Below, piece by piece: positions 47,001 to 56,285 of a stretch of 64,000 nt of DNA (its first letter is position 1; the number at the start of each line of letters is the position of its first letter). The notes below the pieces were generated by a model. That model saw only the letters and a program-made list of their open reading frames with translations, had not been told where the DNA came from and made no database searches. Origin of the DNA: VRUE01 sp963753585 (GTDB taxonomy: Bacteria; Actinomycetota; Thermoleophilia; Solirubrobacterales; 70-9); NCBI GenBank assembly GCA_963753585.1, contig CAVWCU010000002.1:248001-312000 (forward strand), read 5' to 3'. The translations under genes and the position numbers were made by a program.

Positions 47001-48053
47001 ATGGCACCCCCACAGCCTCCCCCCCGCGTGCAGCACTGGGTCGCCCGCCGCGCCTGCGGCATGAGGCCACGCACGCTGCGCCGGGCCCTCGGCGAGCCTC
47101 CCAGGCTCGACGGGCAGGAGCTGGCGCCAGACATCCAGATGCTGCTGCGGTTGGCAGCGCTGGAAGGAGAGTTCTCGCTGGTCGAGGGACGCACGGTCGA
47201 GCAGGCGCGAGCCGAGAACCTGGCCGGGGTTCCGGTCGTCAGCGGACCGCCGCGGCCGATGGCCCGGGTCGAGAACATGGCGATCCCGGGGCCGGGGGGC
47301 GAGATCGGTGCCCGCCTCTACGTCGCGCTCGGTGCGCCGCCCCCACCGCAACCGCTGCTCGTCTACTACCACGGCGGCGGCTGGGTGATCGGCGACCTGG
47401 AGACCCACGATGGCCTCTGCCGCTTCCTCGCCGAGCACAGCGGCTGCCGGGTGCTCTCGATCGACTACCGCCTGGCGCCCGAGCACCCCTTCCCGGCCCC
47501 GGTCGAAGACGCGGTCGCCGCCTTCGCCTGGGCGGCCGAGAACGCGGGCGAGCTCGGCGCCGACCCGGCGCGGATCGCCGTCGGCGGCGACAGCGCCGGG
47601 GGGAACCTCGCAGCAGCAGTCTGCCTGCAAACGCGCGGCAAAGGGGCCCAGCCGGCGATGCAGTTGCTCCTCTACCCCGTCACCGATGCGGTTGGCGGTC
47701 AGGCCTCGCGCGACATCTTCGCCGAGGGCTTCCTGCTCACCCGCAACGACATGGACTGGTTCGAGGGCCATTACATCCCCGACGGCTGCGACGAAAGCGA
47801 CCCGCGAATCTCGATGATGCGGGCGCCCGACGTCTCGGGCCTGCCGCCCGCCTACGTCGCCACGGCCGGGTTCGACCCGCTGCGCGACGAGGGCGAGATC
47901 TACGCATCGCGGATGCGCGAGGCGGGCGTGAAGGTGGCGCTGCAGCGCCACCCCGGCCTGATCCACGGCTTCGCCAACCTGACCGCGATCAGCCCCAGTT
48001 CCCGCACGTCGATGCTCGGGGTCGCCGGCGCCTTGCGTATGTGTCTTAGCTAA
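47001..48053 (+). CDS. Alpha/beta hydrolase, hormone-sensitive lipase family
   Basis: A 350-residue esterase. The HSL oxyanion motif VYYHGGGWVIGDLETHD, the nucleophile elbow AVGGDSAGGNLAAAV, the acid region GFDPLRDEGE and the catalytic His block HPGLIHGFANL are all present. An N-terminal cap region of about 100 residues precedes the core. It acts on short-chain esters in relatives. ATG at 47001. Its stop (TAA) overlaps the first base of the CsoR operator of the next locus. Confidence 0.9.
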   Translation: MAPPQPPPRVQHWVARRACGMRPRTLRRALGEPPRLDGQELAPDIQMLLRLAALEGEFSLVEGRTVEQARAENLAGVPVVSGPPRPMARVENMAIPGPGGEIGARLYVALGAPPPPQPLLVYYHGGGWVIGDLETHDGLCRFLAEHSGCRVLSIDYRLAPEHPFPAPVEDAVAAFAWAAENAGELGADPARIAVGGDSAGGNLAAAVCLQTRGKGAQPAMQLLLYPVTDAVGGQASRDIFAEGFLLTRNDMDWFEGHYIPDGCDESDPRISMMRAPDVSGLPPAYVATAGFDPLRDEGEIYASRMREAGVKVALQRHPGLIHGFANLTAISPSSRTSMLGVAGALRMCLS

Positions 48054-48069
48054 TACCCCCAGGGGGTAT
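48053..48069 (+). promoter_or_regulatory. CsoR-type metal-response operator
   Basis: ATACCCCCAGGGGGTAT is a perfect 17-base palindrome of the G/C-tract type (TACCCCC-N-GGGGGTA) recognised by CsoR/RcnR repressors. It lies 14 bases before the DUF4396 start, and a csoR gene follows downstream, so autoregulation is likely. Confidence 0.85.
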
Positions 48070-48083
48070 GTAACACTGTCGGC

Positions 48084-48686
48084 ATGGACGCTCATGCGCA
48101 TTCCCATGACCATGCCCACCATCACCACGAGATGCCAACGGAGGGGGCAGCTCTCACCGCGGTCGCGGTCGCCGCGACCCTCCACTGCCTGACCGGATGC
48201 GCAATCGGAGAGGTTGCCGGGATGGCGATCGGGACGGCGCTCGGCTTCTCCAACCTCGGCACCGTCGCCCTCGCCGTCGCCCTCGCCTTCCTCTTCGGCT
48301 ACACCCTGACCAGCATTCCCCTGCTGCGCGCCGGCCTCGCGCTCTCAGCGGTGATCCCGATCGCGCTTGCCTCCGACACGTTCAGCATCGCGACGATGGA
48401 GATCGTCGACAACGTGATCATGGTCCTCGTCCCCGGCGCGATGGAGTCCGGCCTCGACAGCGTGCTCTTCTGGGGCAGCCTCTCCTTCTCCCTCGTCGTC
48501 GCCGGCGCCTTCGCCGTGCCGGTCAACCGCTGGCTGATCGCGCGGGGCAAGGGGCACACGGCCGTGCACGAGACCGGCATCCACGGCGGCCCCCCGGTCC
48601 GGATCGTCGCCTACGTGGCCGCCGCGGCCGGTGTCTTCGGCAGCGCCGTGCTGATCGCGGAGGCTCCTCTCGTGACCGCGGCGAAC
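48084..48686 (+). CDS. DUF4396 membrane protein with His-rich N terminus
   Basis: About 200 residues. The N terminus is MDAHAHSHDHAHHHHEMP, a clear metal-binding stretch. Five or six membrane helices follow, with ATLHCLTGCAIGEVAGMAIG carrying two Cys, SDTFSIATMEIVDNVIMVLV and FWGSLSFSLVVAGAFAVPVN, as in DUF4396. It is behind a CsoR operator, so it probably handles copper or a similar metal. No stop codon ends the frame before csoR: as written it runs on to 49025. If one extra base near 48687 is removed, it continues in frame into CsoR. The true 3' end is therefore uncertain. Confidence 0.75.
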
Positions 48687-48960
48687 GGTCCACGGCTATA
48701 CCGAGGACAAGGATGCGGTGCTGAAGCGGCTGCGTCGGATCGAGGGCCAGGTCCGCGGGGTCGAGCGCATGGTCGAGGAGAACCGCTACTGCATCGACGT
48801 CGTCACCCAGGTGACGGCGATCCAGGCGGCGCTCGACAAGGTCGCCCTGGAGCTGCTCACCGACCACGCCGCCCACTGCGTCGCCGGCGCCGAGGGCGAC
48901 CGACAGGAGCGGACCGAGGAGCTGATGGCGGCCGTGAGGCGCCTGCTGCGGCGCGGCTGA
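48672..48960 (+). CDS. csoR: CsoR-family metal-sensing repressor
   Basis: All-helical repressor of about 95 residues. HGYTEDKDAVLKRLRRIEG and QVRGVERMVEENRYCIDVVT contain the first metal Cys, and LELLTDHAAHCVAG the His and second Cys (C-x(n)-H-x3-C), the Cu(I) set of CsoR. The best full-length start is GTG 48672, which needs removal of one base near 48687. A GTG at 48718 is in the uninterrupted frame but lacks the conserved HGYTEDKDA segment. The operator at 48053-48069 fits this protein. Confidence 0.85.
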
Positions 48961-48963
48961 GCC

Positions 48964-51519
48964 TTACTCGTACTGGAGCGAATCGAGCACGTCCAGGCGC
49001 GAAGCGCGGCGGGCCGGCGGGATAGCGGCGATCACCCCCGCGAAGGCGGACAGCACCATCAGCGCCAGCAGCGAGCCGACCGGGTAGGAGAGCTCGAAGC
49101 CTTCGTCCTTCAGCGGCTGCGCGATCAGAGCCGCGAAAATCACGCCCAGCACCATGCCGAGCAGGGCCCCGATCAGGGCCGTGATCACGGCCTCGTAGCG
49201 GATCATCGTCCGTACCTGGCGCCGCGACATGCCGATCGCGCGCAACATCCCCAGCTCCCGCGTCCGCTCGTGGATCGAGAGCGCCAGCGTGTTGGCGATG
49301 CCGAAGAGCGAGACGATCACGGCGAGCGCCAGCAGGGCGTAGATCAGGCCGAGCAGCTGGTTGATCTGTTCTTCCTGGTTTTCCTTCAGCTCCTGCTGGT
49401 TGCGCACCTCGGCCACCGGGAAATCGCGCTTCATCAGGGCCGCAACGCTCGCCTGGACCTTGGCGGCATCGGCTCCGGGCGCCAGCTTGACGAAGTCGAT
49501 CACATCGTCGCGCTGGTCGAACTGGCGCTCCATCAGGCTCTGGGTGACGATCGCGCTGCCGAGCAGGTCGGCCTTGTCTTCGAACTCGCCGACGACCTCG
49601 AGCTCGGGCCTGGCGCCGATCTGGGTGAGGAAGCGGACCCGGTCGCCAAGCGCGAGGCTGTTGCCGTCGGCAAAGGACTTGTCGACGATCACCTGGCCGT
49701 TCCTCAGCCTGCGCAGGGTCTCCGGGCCCCCTTCGGTCCAGTCGATGCTGAGCACGGCGTCGGCATTGCGGGAGAGGGAGGAGACGCGCGGCTTGCCGCC
49801 CCCGTCGTCGAGCAGCTTCGCCTGGGCCGAGCGAAGGGAGGAGACCAGGTCGACCCCCTGCACCCGGGAGGCGGCCGGCACGATGCGGGGTGAGATCGGC
49901 GAGAAGCCGTCGCTGTTCTGGATTACCAGCTCGCCCTGGAAGCTCTCGTCGACCGCGGTCGCGATCGAGCTCTTGATCCCGGCGGCGAAGACGGTGACGA
50001 AGGCGACCACGGCAAGGCCGATCATCAGCGCCGCCGCGGTGACCGCGGTGCGTGACGGGTTGCGCTGGGTGTTCTCGCGGGCCAGCCGCCCGGTCAGGCG
50101 GCGCACCATTTCCAGCGGCTTGCCGGCGACCGAGGCGAGCGGCCTGACCAGCCGCGGGCTGAACAGCGAGACGCCGAGGATGACCACCACCGCCCCACCG
50201 CCCATCAGGCCGGCGGCCGCGCCACCCTCGGCGCCGCCGAAAAGCCCGGCGAGGAGCATCCCCAGCCCGGCGAGGCCGAGCAGCGCCGCGACGATCGCGG
50301 TCACCACGCCTCGCCGCCGGCTGTGGGGCAGCTCGATCGCCAGCAGGGCGGCGATCGGCGGCACGCGGGTGGAGCGCAGCGCCGGGATGAAGGAGGAGAC
50401 GAGGGTGACGCCGATGCCGATCAGCAGCGAGACGACGACCGTCCGGTCCTTGGTCACCAGGGCCGTGGTCGGCAGGTCGATCCCGATCGCGACGAAGAGG
50501 GCGTTGAGCCCGACCGCGATCCCGTAGCCGGCGAGGAGGCCGAGCAGGGCGCCCAGCATGCCGATGAGCGAGGGCCTCTATCACCACCGAGCTGAGGATC
50601 TGGCGGCGGCTGGCGCCGAGGGTGCGCAGCATGCCGAACTCTTTGATCCGCTGCGCAACTGTGATCGAGAAGGTATTGAAGATGAGGAAGGCGCCGACGA
50701 AGAGGGCGACGAAGGCGAAGACGAGCAGGGCGATGCGCAGGAAGCCGATGTCTTCGCGGATCTGGTCGGAGTTGCGTTCCGCATTCTCCTTCGCGGTCTC
50801 GACCAGGACCGAGGGCGGCACGACGCGCTGCACCCGCTGCTTCAGCGTCGCTTCGGAGACTCCCTCGTCGGCAGCGATCCCGATCTGGTCGAACTCGCCG
50901 CGCTTGCCGGTGATCCGCTGCGCCTCGGGCAGGATGAGGCCGGCGATGCTGGCGCCGCCCCACGACGCGTCGCCGAGCCTGGTCAGGCCGACGATCCGGT
51001 AGGCCGCGACCCGCTCGACCGAGGCGAGCTTGAGGGTGTCGCCGAGCCCGAGTCCGGCCTCTTCGGCGGCGTCCTGGTCGAGGGTGGCCTCGGAGGCGTC
51101 CCGAGGCGGTCGCCCCTCTGATATAGGTCTGCGTTTCGAGCGCCTCCGGCAGGATCGAGGTGATGAACTTGGGGGCGAATTTGGAGCCGATCTGCTCGTT
51201 CTCAGCGTCGAAGAAGCCGCCCGGCGTGAAGATCTGGCCGGCGGCCACGTCGCACGCCCCGCACCCGCTCCACCCTGGGCAGCAGGCCGGCGCCGAAGCT
51301 GGGCACCTCGCCCGATTCCTGGCGCACCTCGTCCTTGGCCGAGATGACGACGTCGGTCTTCGCCAGCGAGTCTTCGAAGATTTCGTCGAAGGCGGCGAAG
51401 GTGGTGTCGGTGAGGATGTAGGTGCCGGCGACGAAGGCGACACCGATCACGACGGCCAGCGTCGTCGTCAAGGCGCGGATGCGGCGCGCCCAAAGGCTCT
51501 TGAGGGCGAGGCCCGTCAC
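48964..51519 (-). pseudogene. FtsX/MacB-type ABC transporter permease, three frame breaks
   Basis: Large permease of about 850 residues after correction. The N terminus LKSLWARRIRALTTTLAVVI with one membrane helix is followed by a MacB-like external domain (IFTPGGFFDAENEQIGSKF), an FtsX helix group (FGMLRTLGASRRQILSSVVI), a second external domain, and a second FtsX group (LGMLRAIGMSRRQVRTMIRY) ending SRLDVLDSLQYE. Frame changes by single extra bases occur near 51253, 51115 and 50570; the last 1.6 kb (48964-50559) is uninterrupted. It lies three bases after the ATPase gene with which it must work. The breaks may be sequence errors. Confidence 0.82.
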
Positions 51520-51522
51520 GGA

Positions 51523-52254
51523 CTAGTCAATCGTCTTCATCAGCTCGATCACCTCGTCGGTCGAGCCGGGGGCGGCGTCGTGGACGACCCTGCCGTCACG
51601 CAGGGTGATCAGGCGGTCGGCGTGGGCGGCGGCGGCGGGGTCGTGGGTGACCATGATCACCGTCTGGCCGAAGTCGTCGACCGCGTGGCGGAGCAGGCGC
51701 AGGACGTCGGCGCTCGCCTTCGAGTCGAGGTTGCCGGTCGGCTCGTCGGCGAAGACGACGGCCGGCTTGGAGACCAGGGCGCGGGCGACGGCGACGCGCT
51801 GCTGCTGGCCGCCGGAGAGCTCGGAGGGCCGGTGGGTGCGGCGGTCGCCGAGGCCGACGGTGTCGACCAGCTGGTCGAGCCAGGCCTGGTCGGGCTTGCG
51901 GCCCGCAATCGAGAGCGGCAGCACCAGGTTCTCCTCAGCGGTGAGGACCGGCAGCAGGTTGAAGAACTGGAAGACGAAGCCGAGCTTGTCGCGGCGCAGC
52001 TTGGTCAGCTCGGCGTCGTCGAGGCTGGTGATCTCCTGGCCGTCGAGGACGACGGTGCCGGCGGTCGGCTTGTCGAGCCCAGCGAGGATGTGCATCAGGG
52101 TCGACTTGCCCGAGCCCGATGGGCCCATGATCGCCGTAAAGCGACCGCGGTCGAATGCCGTGCTGACGTCGACCAGCGCGTCGACCGCCGCCTCGCCCTC
52201 GCCGTAGCGGCGCGATACGCCGCTGGCCTGCACCACCTGCCCGTTGGAGTCCAT
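51523..52254 (-). CDS. ABC transporter ATP-binding protein (LolD/MacB type)
   Basis: A 243-residue ATPase. Walker A IMGPSGSGKSTLMHILAGLD, Q-loop FVFQFFNLLPVLTAEEN, signature ELSGGQQQRVAVARALV, Walker B VVFADEPTGNLDS and switch VTHDPAAA are typical of the MacB/LolD group that powers FtsX-type permeases. The ATG at 52254 gives the standard start; the frame is open upstream. The permease gene begins three bases downstream. Such pairs export lipoproteins, peptides or antimicrobials. Confidence 0.93.
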   Translation of the reverse strand: MDSNGQVVQASGVSRRYGEGEAAVDALVDVSTAFDRGRFTAIMGPSGSGKSTLMHILAGLDKPTAGTVVLDGQEITSLDDAELTKLRRDKLGFVFQFFNLLPVLTAEENLVLPLSIAGRKPDQAWLDQLVDTVGLGDRRTHRPSELSGGQQQRVAVARALVSKPAVVFADEPTGNLDSKASADVLRLLRHAVDDFGQTVIMVTHDPAAAAHADRLITLRDGRVVHDAAPGSTDEVIELMKTID

Positions 52255-52342
52255 GGCGGCACCGTATCGAGACGAGGGGGCGGGCAGGCGGCGCGCTTGG
52301 ATAAGCAAATCGATTCGCAACACTCATAGATAGCCTGCCCGC

Positions 52343-53128
52343 GTGGCGTTGGCTGACGACTTCGACGGGTTTCTGGTCGACCTCGACGGGGTCGTCTGGG
52401 TCGGGCGCGAGCCGGTGCCGGGGGCGGCGGAGGCCCTGCGGGCGCTGATCGACGCCGGCAAGGAGATCGTCTTCGTCACCAACAACCCGGGCCGGCCGCC
52501 CGCCACCTACGCCGAGCGCCTGCGCGGGAGCGGCATCCCGGCCGAGGAGGACCGCGTCCTCACCGCCGGGGTGGTGACCGCGCGGCTGGCGGCAGACCGG
52601 GTCGGCGCGGGAGCAGGTGCCTTCGTGATCGGCGCGCCCGGCCTCAAGGAAGCCACCGCCGAGGCCGGCCTGGAGCTGCTCGACGGCGAGGCCGGTCGCG
52701 AGGCCGGCGTCGTGCTCGTCTCCGGCCACCGCGAGTTCGACTACGGGGAGCTGCTAACCGCGACGCTGGCGCTGCAGCGCGGCGCCGCCCTGTTCGCGAC
52801 CAGCCGCGACCCGACCCTGCCGATGCCCGGCGGCGCCTGGCCCGGCACCGGCGCGGTGCTGGCCGCGGTGGAGACGGCCTCGGGCGCCCGTGCCGAGATC
52901 GGCGGCAAGCCCGAGCGCCACCTCTTCGAGCAGGCGCGCGCGTCGATCGGCGACGCCGAGCGGGTGGCGATGGTCGGCGACCGGATCGCCTCCGACATCG
53001 AGGGGGGGCGGCGCGCCGGGCTGGCGACGATCCTCGTCCTCACCGGCGCCGGCTCGCGTGAGCAGGCCGAAGTCGCCGATCCGCCCCCCGACCACGTGCT
53101 CGACGACCTCTCGGGGCTGCTGCGATGA
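52343..53128 (+). CDS. HAD-IIA family phosphatase (NagD-like)
   Basis: A 261-residue hydrolase. Motif I FDGFLVDLDGVVWVGREPV (the DxDG nucleophile pair), motif II VFVTNNPGRPP, and motif III/IV IGGKPERHLFEQA with MVGDRIASDIEGGRRAGLATI. The C2-type cap lies between motifs II and III. Relatives dephosphorylate phosphoglycolate, UMP or p-nitrophenyl phosphate. GTG start at 52343; its TGA overlaps the ATG of the MFS gene. Confidence 0.9.
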   Translation: MALADDFDGFLVDLDGVVWVGREPVPGAAEALRALIDAGKEIVFVTNNPGRPPATYAERLRGSGIPAEEDRVLTAGVVTARLAADRVGAGAGAFVIGAPGLKEATAEAGLELLDGEAGREAGVVLVSGHREFDYGELLTATLALQRGAALFATSRDPTLPMPGGAWPGTGAVLAAVETASGARAEIGGKPERHLFEQARASIGDAERVAMVGDRIASDIEGGRRAGLATILVLTGAGSREQAEVADPPPDHVLDDLSGLLR

Positions 53129-54314
53129 GCGTCGCAACCGAAGGAGGGCCCTCCGTACCCCGCCCGGGGATCGCCTTCGCCGGCGTCTTCGCGGTCACCT
53201 TCTGCGGGCTGTTCGCGGTCGGCGCGGTCCTGCCCGTGCTGCCCCGCTACGTCCACGGCCCGCTCGACGGGGGCAACATCGCGGTCGGGATCGTGGTCGG
53301 CTCCTACGCGATCACGGGCCTGCTGCTGCGGCCCGTCGCCGGCCGGCTGGCCGACCACCGCGGCCGCAAGTCCACCGTCCTGCTCGGCTCGATCATCGTC
53401 GCACTCGGCGGCTTCATGTACCTGCTGCCGCTGGGCGTGCCCGGCCTGGTCGCGGCCCGACTCGTGCTCGGCGCGGGCGAGGGCGCGGTGTTCACCGCCA
53501 GCTCGGCCTGGGTGGTGGACCTGGCGCCGCCTTCCGCGGCGGGGACGGTTGATCGGCCTCTACGGCCTCTCGGTCTGGGCGGGGCTCAGCATCGGGCCGC
53601 TGTTCGGCGAGCTGCTCCTCAACGCCTCCAGCTACACCGTGGTCTGGCTCTTCGCTGGAGCGGTGCCGCTGCTGGGAGCCGTGATCGCCACCCGGCTGCC
53701 CGACCCGTTCCACCCCGCCCCACATCCCGAGGACGAGCATCACCCGCTGATCGAGCGCGAGGCGATCCGCCCCGGGATCGCCCTCGCCCTCGCCTCGATC
53801 GGCTACGCCACCATCGCCGCCTTCGTCGTCCTCCACCTCGACGCACGGGGCGTCGGGCACGGCGCCACCGTCTTCGGCGCCTTCGCGACGATGGTCGTGC
53901 TGACGCGGCTCATCGGCGGCGACCTGCCCGACCGGGTCGGGGCCGCCCGGGTCGCCATCGTCGCCGCCTCGGTCGAGGCCATCGGGTTGGCCACGCTGGG
54001 CTTTGCCCACAGCCTCCCGGTCGCACTGGCGGGTGCCCTGGCGATGGGGGCGGCCTTCTCGCTCCTCTACCCCTCGCTGTCGCTGATCGTGGTCAGCCGC
54101 GTCTCCGAGACCAGGCGCGGCGCGGCGCTCGGTACCTTCACCGCCTTCTTCGACGCCGGGATCGGCCTCGGCGCGCCCCTCGCCGGCCTGGTTGCCGCGG
54201 TCGTCAGCTACGAGGGGGCCTTCCTCGTCTCGGCCGCGATCGCCTTGGTCTCGGCCGCGACGATCGCCTTCGTGATCAGCCCCCGCGGCCGGACGCTGAT
54301 GGCTGACTCGCTAG
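53125..54314 (+). pseudogene. MFS transporter, frame broken near 53545
   Basis: Twelve-helix transporter of about 395 residues. The first half has AVTFCGLFAVGAVLPVLPRY, the loop GRLADHRGRKSTVLLGSII and ARLVLGAGEGAVFTASSAWV. After one extra base near 53545 the second half continues LYGLSVWAGLSIGPLFGELL to VSYEGAFLVSAAIALVSAAT. The frame then has no stop until 55042 and would run antisense through the thioesterase gene. A second extra base near 54300 would restore a TAG at 54312-54314, sharing CTAG with the opposite stop. The start overlaps the HAD gene. Confidence 0.78.
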
Positions 54315-55096
54315 CGCCGGGCGATGAGGAGCGATTGAGCGGCGCGGCCGATGCGGCCGCGCTCGTCGGAGAGCTCCGACTCGGCGGTGCCGATGCCACT
54401 GGGCCGGGGGCGGGTGACGGCGTCGACGCAGACCCACTCGCCCTCGGGCATGCGCTCGAAGTGGACGGTGAGGTCGACGTTGATGAAGACGTAGGAGCGC
54501 CAGTCGAGCACGGCACTGATCCCGTTGCCGACGTCGGCCGCGACCAGCGCCCGCTGCAGCGGAGTCGGCTCCTCGCCGGCCACGAGCGGGTAGCGCATCC
54601 GCATCCAGACCGTCGCCGGTCCCGGCTCCCGGAACGCCCCCGAGACCGACTTCCACTCCATCGCCGTGTGGTAGCCGACGCTCTGGCCGGTGGCGAAGAA
54701 CTCAGGTGCCTGGCCCTGCTCGGGCCCGGGCGGCGGATCGTCGAGCCGGGTCGCCTCCTCCGGCATCTCGACCTCGGTCCTCCGCAAGAGCCAGGCGGTT
54801 GCCCGCATCAGCTCCCCGTCGTCGTTCGACAGCGAAGCCTCGACCAGCTGCACCCTCCTCCCGGGTCGCAGCACCCGCGACCCGACCCGCACCTCGCCGA
54901 TCGGCACCGGCCGCAGAATCTCAAGCACGATCCGCCCAACCTGAAACTCCTCGGACCCGACAAGCTCCTCTATCTCACGCCCGAGCAATGCCGAGGGCGG
55001 CCCAGCGTGTTGGGAGCCCGGGTCCCAAGGGCCACGTGTTAGCTCACTGGCAACGAAGCTGCCGTCGCCGCTCCGCTCGTAGAACGCCTCGTTCAT
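54311..55096 (-). CDS. Acyl-CoA thioesterase-like protein (double hot-dog)
   Basis: A 261-residue protein starting MNEAFYERSGDGSFVASELT. GPWDPGSQHAGPPSALLGRE is the conserved first hot-dog helix of the TesB-like/4HBT_3 actinobacterial proteins. LEILRPVPIGEVRVGSRVLR and LVEASLSNDDGELMRATAWL follow, and the second hot-dog ends NVDLTVHFERMPEGEWVCVD. It probably hydrolyses acyl-CoA. ATG at 55096. It is divergent from msrB, with a large cloverleaf inverted repeat in between. Confidence 0.85.
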   Translation of the reverse strand: MNEAFYERSGDGSFVASELTRGPWDPGSQHAGPPSALLGREIEELVGSEEFQVGRIVLEILRPVPIGEVRVGSRVLRPGRRVQLVEASLSNDDGELMRATAWLLRRTEVEMPEEATRLDDPPPGPEQGQAPEFFATGQSVGYHTAMEWKSVSGAFREPGPATVWMRMRYPLVAGEEPTPLQRALVAADVGNGISAVLDWRSYVFINVDLTVHFERMPEGEWVCVDAVTRPRPSGIGTAESELSDERGRIGRAAQSLLIARR

Positions 55097-55111
55097 TCGC
55101 GGCGCATCGTA

Positions 55112-55239
55112 AGGGCGGTGGGGGGCGCCTCTCCAGTCCCTCCCCAGCACCGCAGGGTGATTCCCAGCCCCGAAGGGGCTCCAGGTTGCACCGCCTCCGG
55201 CGGTGCAATGGGGACTGGAGAGGCGCCCCCCACCGCCCT
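55112..55239. repeat. Cloverleaf inverted repeat between divergent genes
   Basis: Outer 29-bp perfect stem 55112-55140 / 55211-55239. Inside are two further perfect hairpins: AGCCCC-GAA-GGGGCT (55166-55180) and TTGCACCGCC-TCC-GGCGGTGCAA (55186-55208). As RNA or extruded DNA it would form a three-way junction. It ends 13 bases before the msrB start and begins 15 bases before the thioesterase start, so it covers the entire divergent promoter region. Confidence 0.7.
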
Positions 55240-55252
55240 CTACCCTTGAGGC

Positions 55253-55666
55253 ATGGAGAAGACCGAGAAGACCGACCAGGAATGGCGCGACCAACTCACC
55301 CCCGAGCAGTTCGAGGTGACCCGCAAGGCCGGCACCGAGCGCCCCTTCACCGGGCCCTACGTCGACGAGAAAGGCGAGGGCATGTACCACTGCGTGTGCT
55401 GCGGCACCGAGCTCTTCTCCTCGGACACCAAGTTCGACTCGGGCACCGGCTGGCCCAGCTTCACCGAGCCGGCCAACCTCGAGCACGTCGAGCTGCGCCC
55501 AGACAACAGCCTCTTCATGCGCCGCACCGAGGTCGTCTGCAGGCACTGCGACGCCCACCTGGGCCACGTCTTCGACGACGGCCCCCTCGAGCGCGGTGGC
55601 CAGCGCTACTGCATCAACGGCTGCGCGCTGGAGCTCAAGGCTTCCCCCCAGCACCCAGATAGCTGA
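55253..55666 (+). CDS. msrB: Peptide-methionine (R)-S-oxide reductase
   Basis: A 137-residue repair enzyme reducing methionine-R-sulphoxide. The zinc site is CVCCG and CRHCD (two CxxC pairs); DSGTGWPSF, HLGHVFDDG and the catalytic RYCINGCALEL are intact. No resolving Cys is obvious at the classical position, though other cysteines are present. ATG at 55253. Its last 32 bases overlap the response regulator gene on the other strand. Confidence 0.95.
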   Translation: MEKTEKTDQEWRDQLTPEQFEVTRKAGTERPFTGPYVDEKGEGMYHCVCCGTELFSSDTKFDSGTGWPSFTEPANLEHVELRPDNSLFMRRTEVVCRHCDAHLGHVFDDGPLERGGQRYCINGCALELKASPQHPDS

Positions 55667-56285
55667 ACTTCACCGCCAGCGCAACCGCCTCGGTGCGCGT
55701 GTCCACCTCGAGCTTGCCGATCGCGTTGCGCACATGGGTGTGGACCGTCGCCGGACTGAGCGCCAGGCGTTCGGCGATCTCTTTCACCCGCAGGCCCTCG
55801 GCGAGGAGCTCGAGGATCTGACGCTCGCGAGGAGAGAGCGTCAGCAGTTTCTCGACCTCTGACGGCTTGCCGCCGGCGAAGTCGCCGCCGAGGAAGGTGC
55901 CGCCGCTGGTGACCGCCTTGACGGCGCGGGCGATGTCCTCAGCCGGGGCCGACTTCAACACGTATCCCGAGGCTCCCGCCCGCAACGCCAAGGCCAGCAG
56001 GTCGGGCTGGGCGTGGGCGGTGAAGACGACCACTTTGGTGCGGGGGCGCGCCTTCAGCACCTCCTTGGTGGCCTCGATCCCGTCGCGCTTGGGCAGCTCG
56101 ACGTCGATGATGAGGACGTCGGGCTCCAGTTCCTTCACCACGTCGACCACGTCGCGTCCGTCACCGGCCTCGCCGACGATCTCGACCGTGCTCGAGTTGG
56201 CCATCCGGGCCTTGATCGCCTCGCGGACGATCTCGTGGTCGTCGCAGAGGACGACCCGCTTGGCATCTCTGACGCCGGTGCTCAT
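55635..56285 (-). CDS. LuxR/NarL-family response regulator
   Basis: A 216-residue regulator. The receiver has VVLCDDHEIVREA (acidic pair), VLIIDVELPKRDG (phospho-Asp), VFTAHAQPD (Thr) and GYVLKSAP (Lys). The C-terminal GerE helix-turn-helix is LSPRERQILELLAEGLRVKE and LALSPATVHTHVRNAIGKL. No histidine kinase is adjacent, so it may be an orphan. The ATG overlaps the serS stop (ATGA), so it is made from the serS transcript. Confidence 0.92.
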   Translation of the reverse strand: MSTGVRDAKRVVLCDDHEIVREAIKARMANSSTVEIVGEAGDGRDVVDVVKELEPDVLIIDVELPKRDGIEATKEVLKARPRTKVVVFTAHAQPDLLALALRAGASGYVLKSAPAEDIARAVKAVTSGGTFLGGDFAGGKPSEVEKLLTLSPRERQILELLAEGLRVKEIAERLALSPATVHTHVRNAIGKLEVDTRTEAVALAVKFSYLGAGGKP

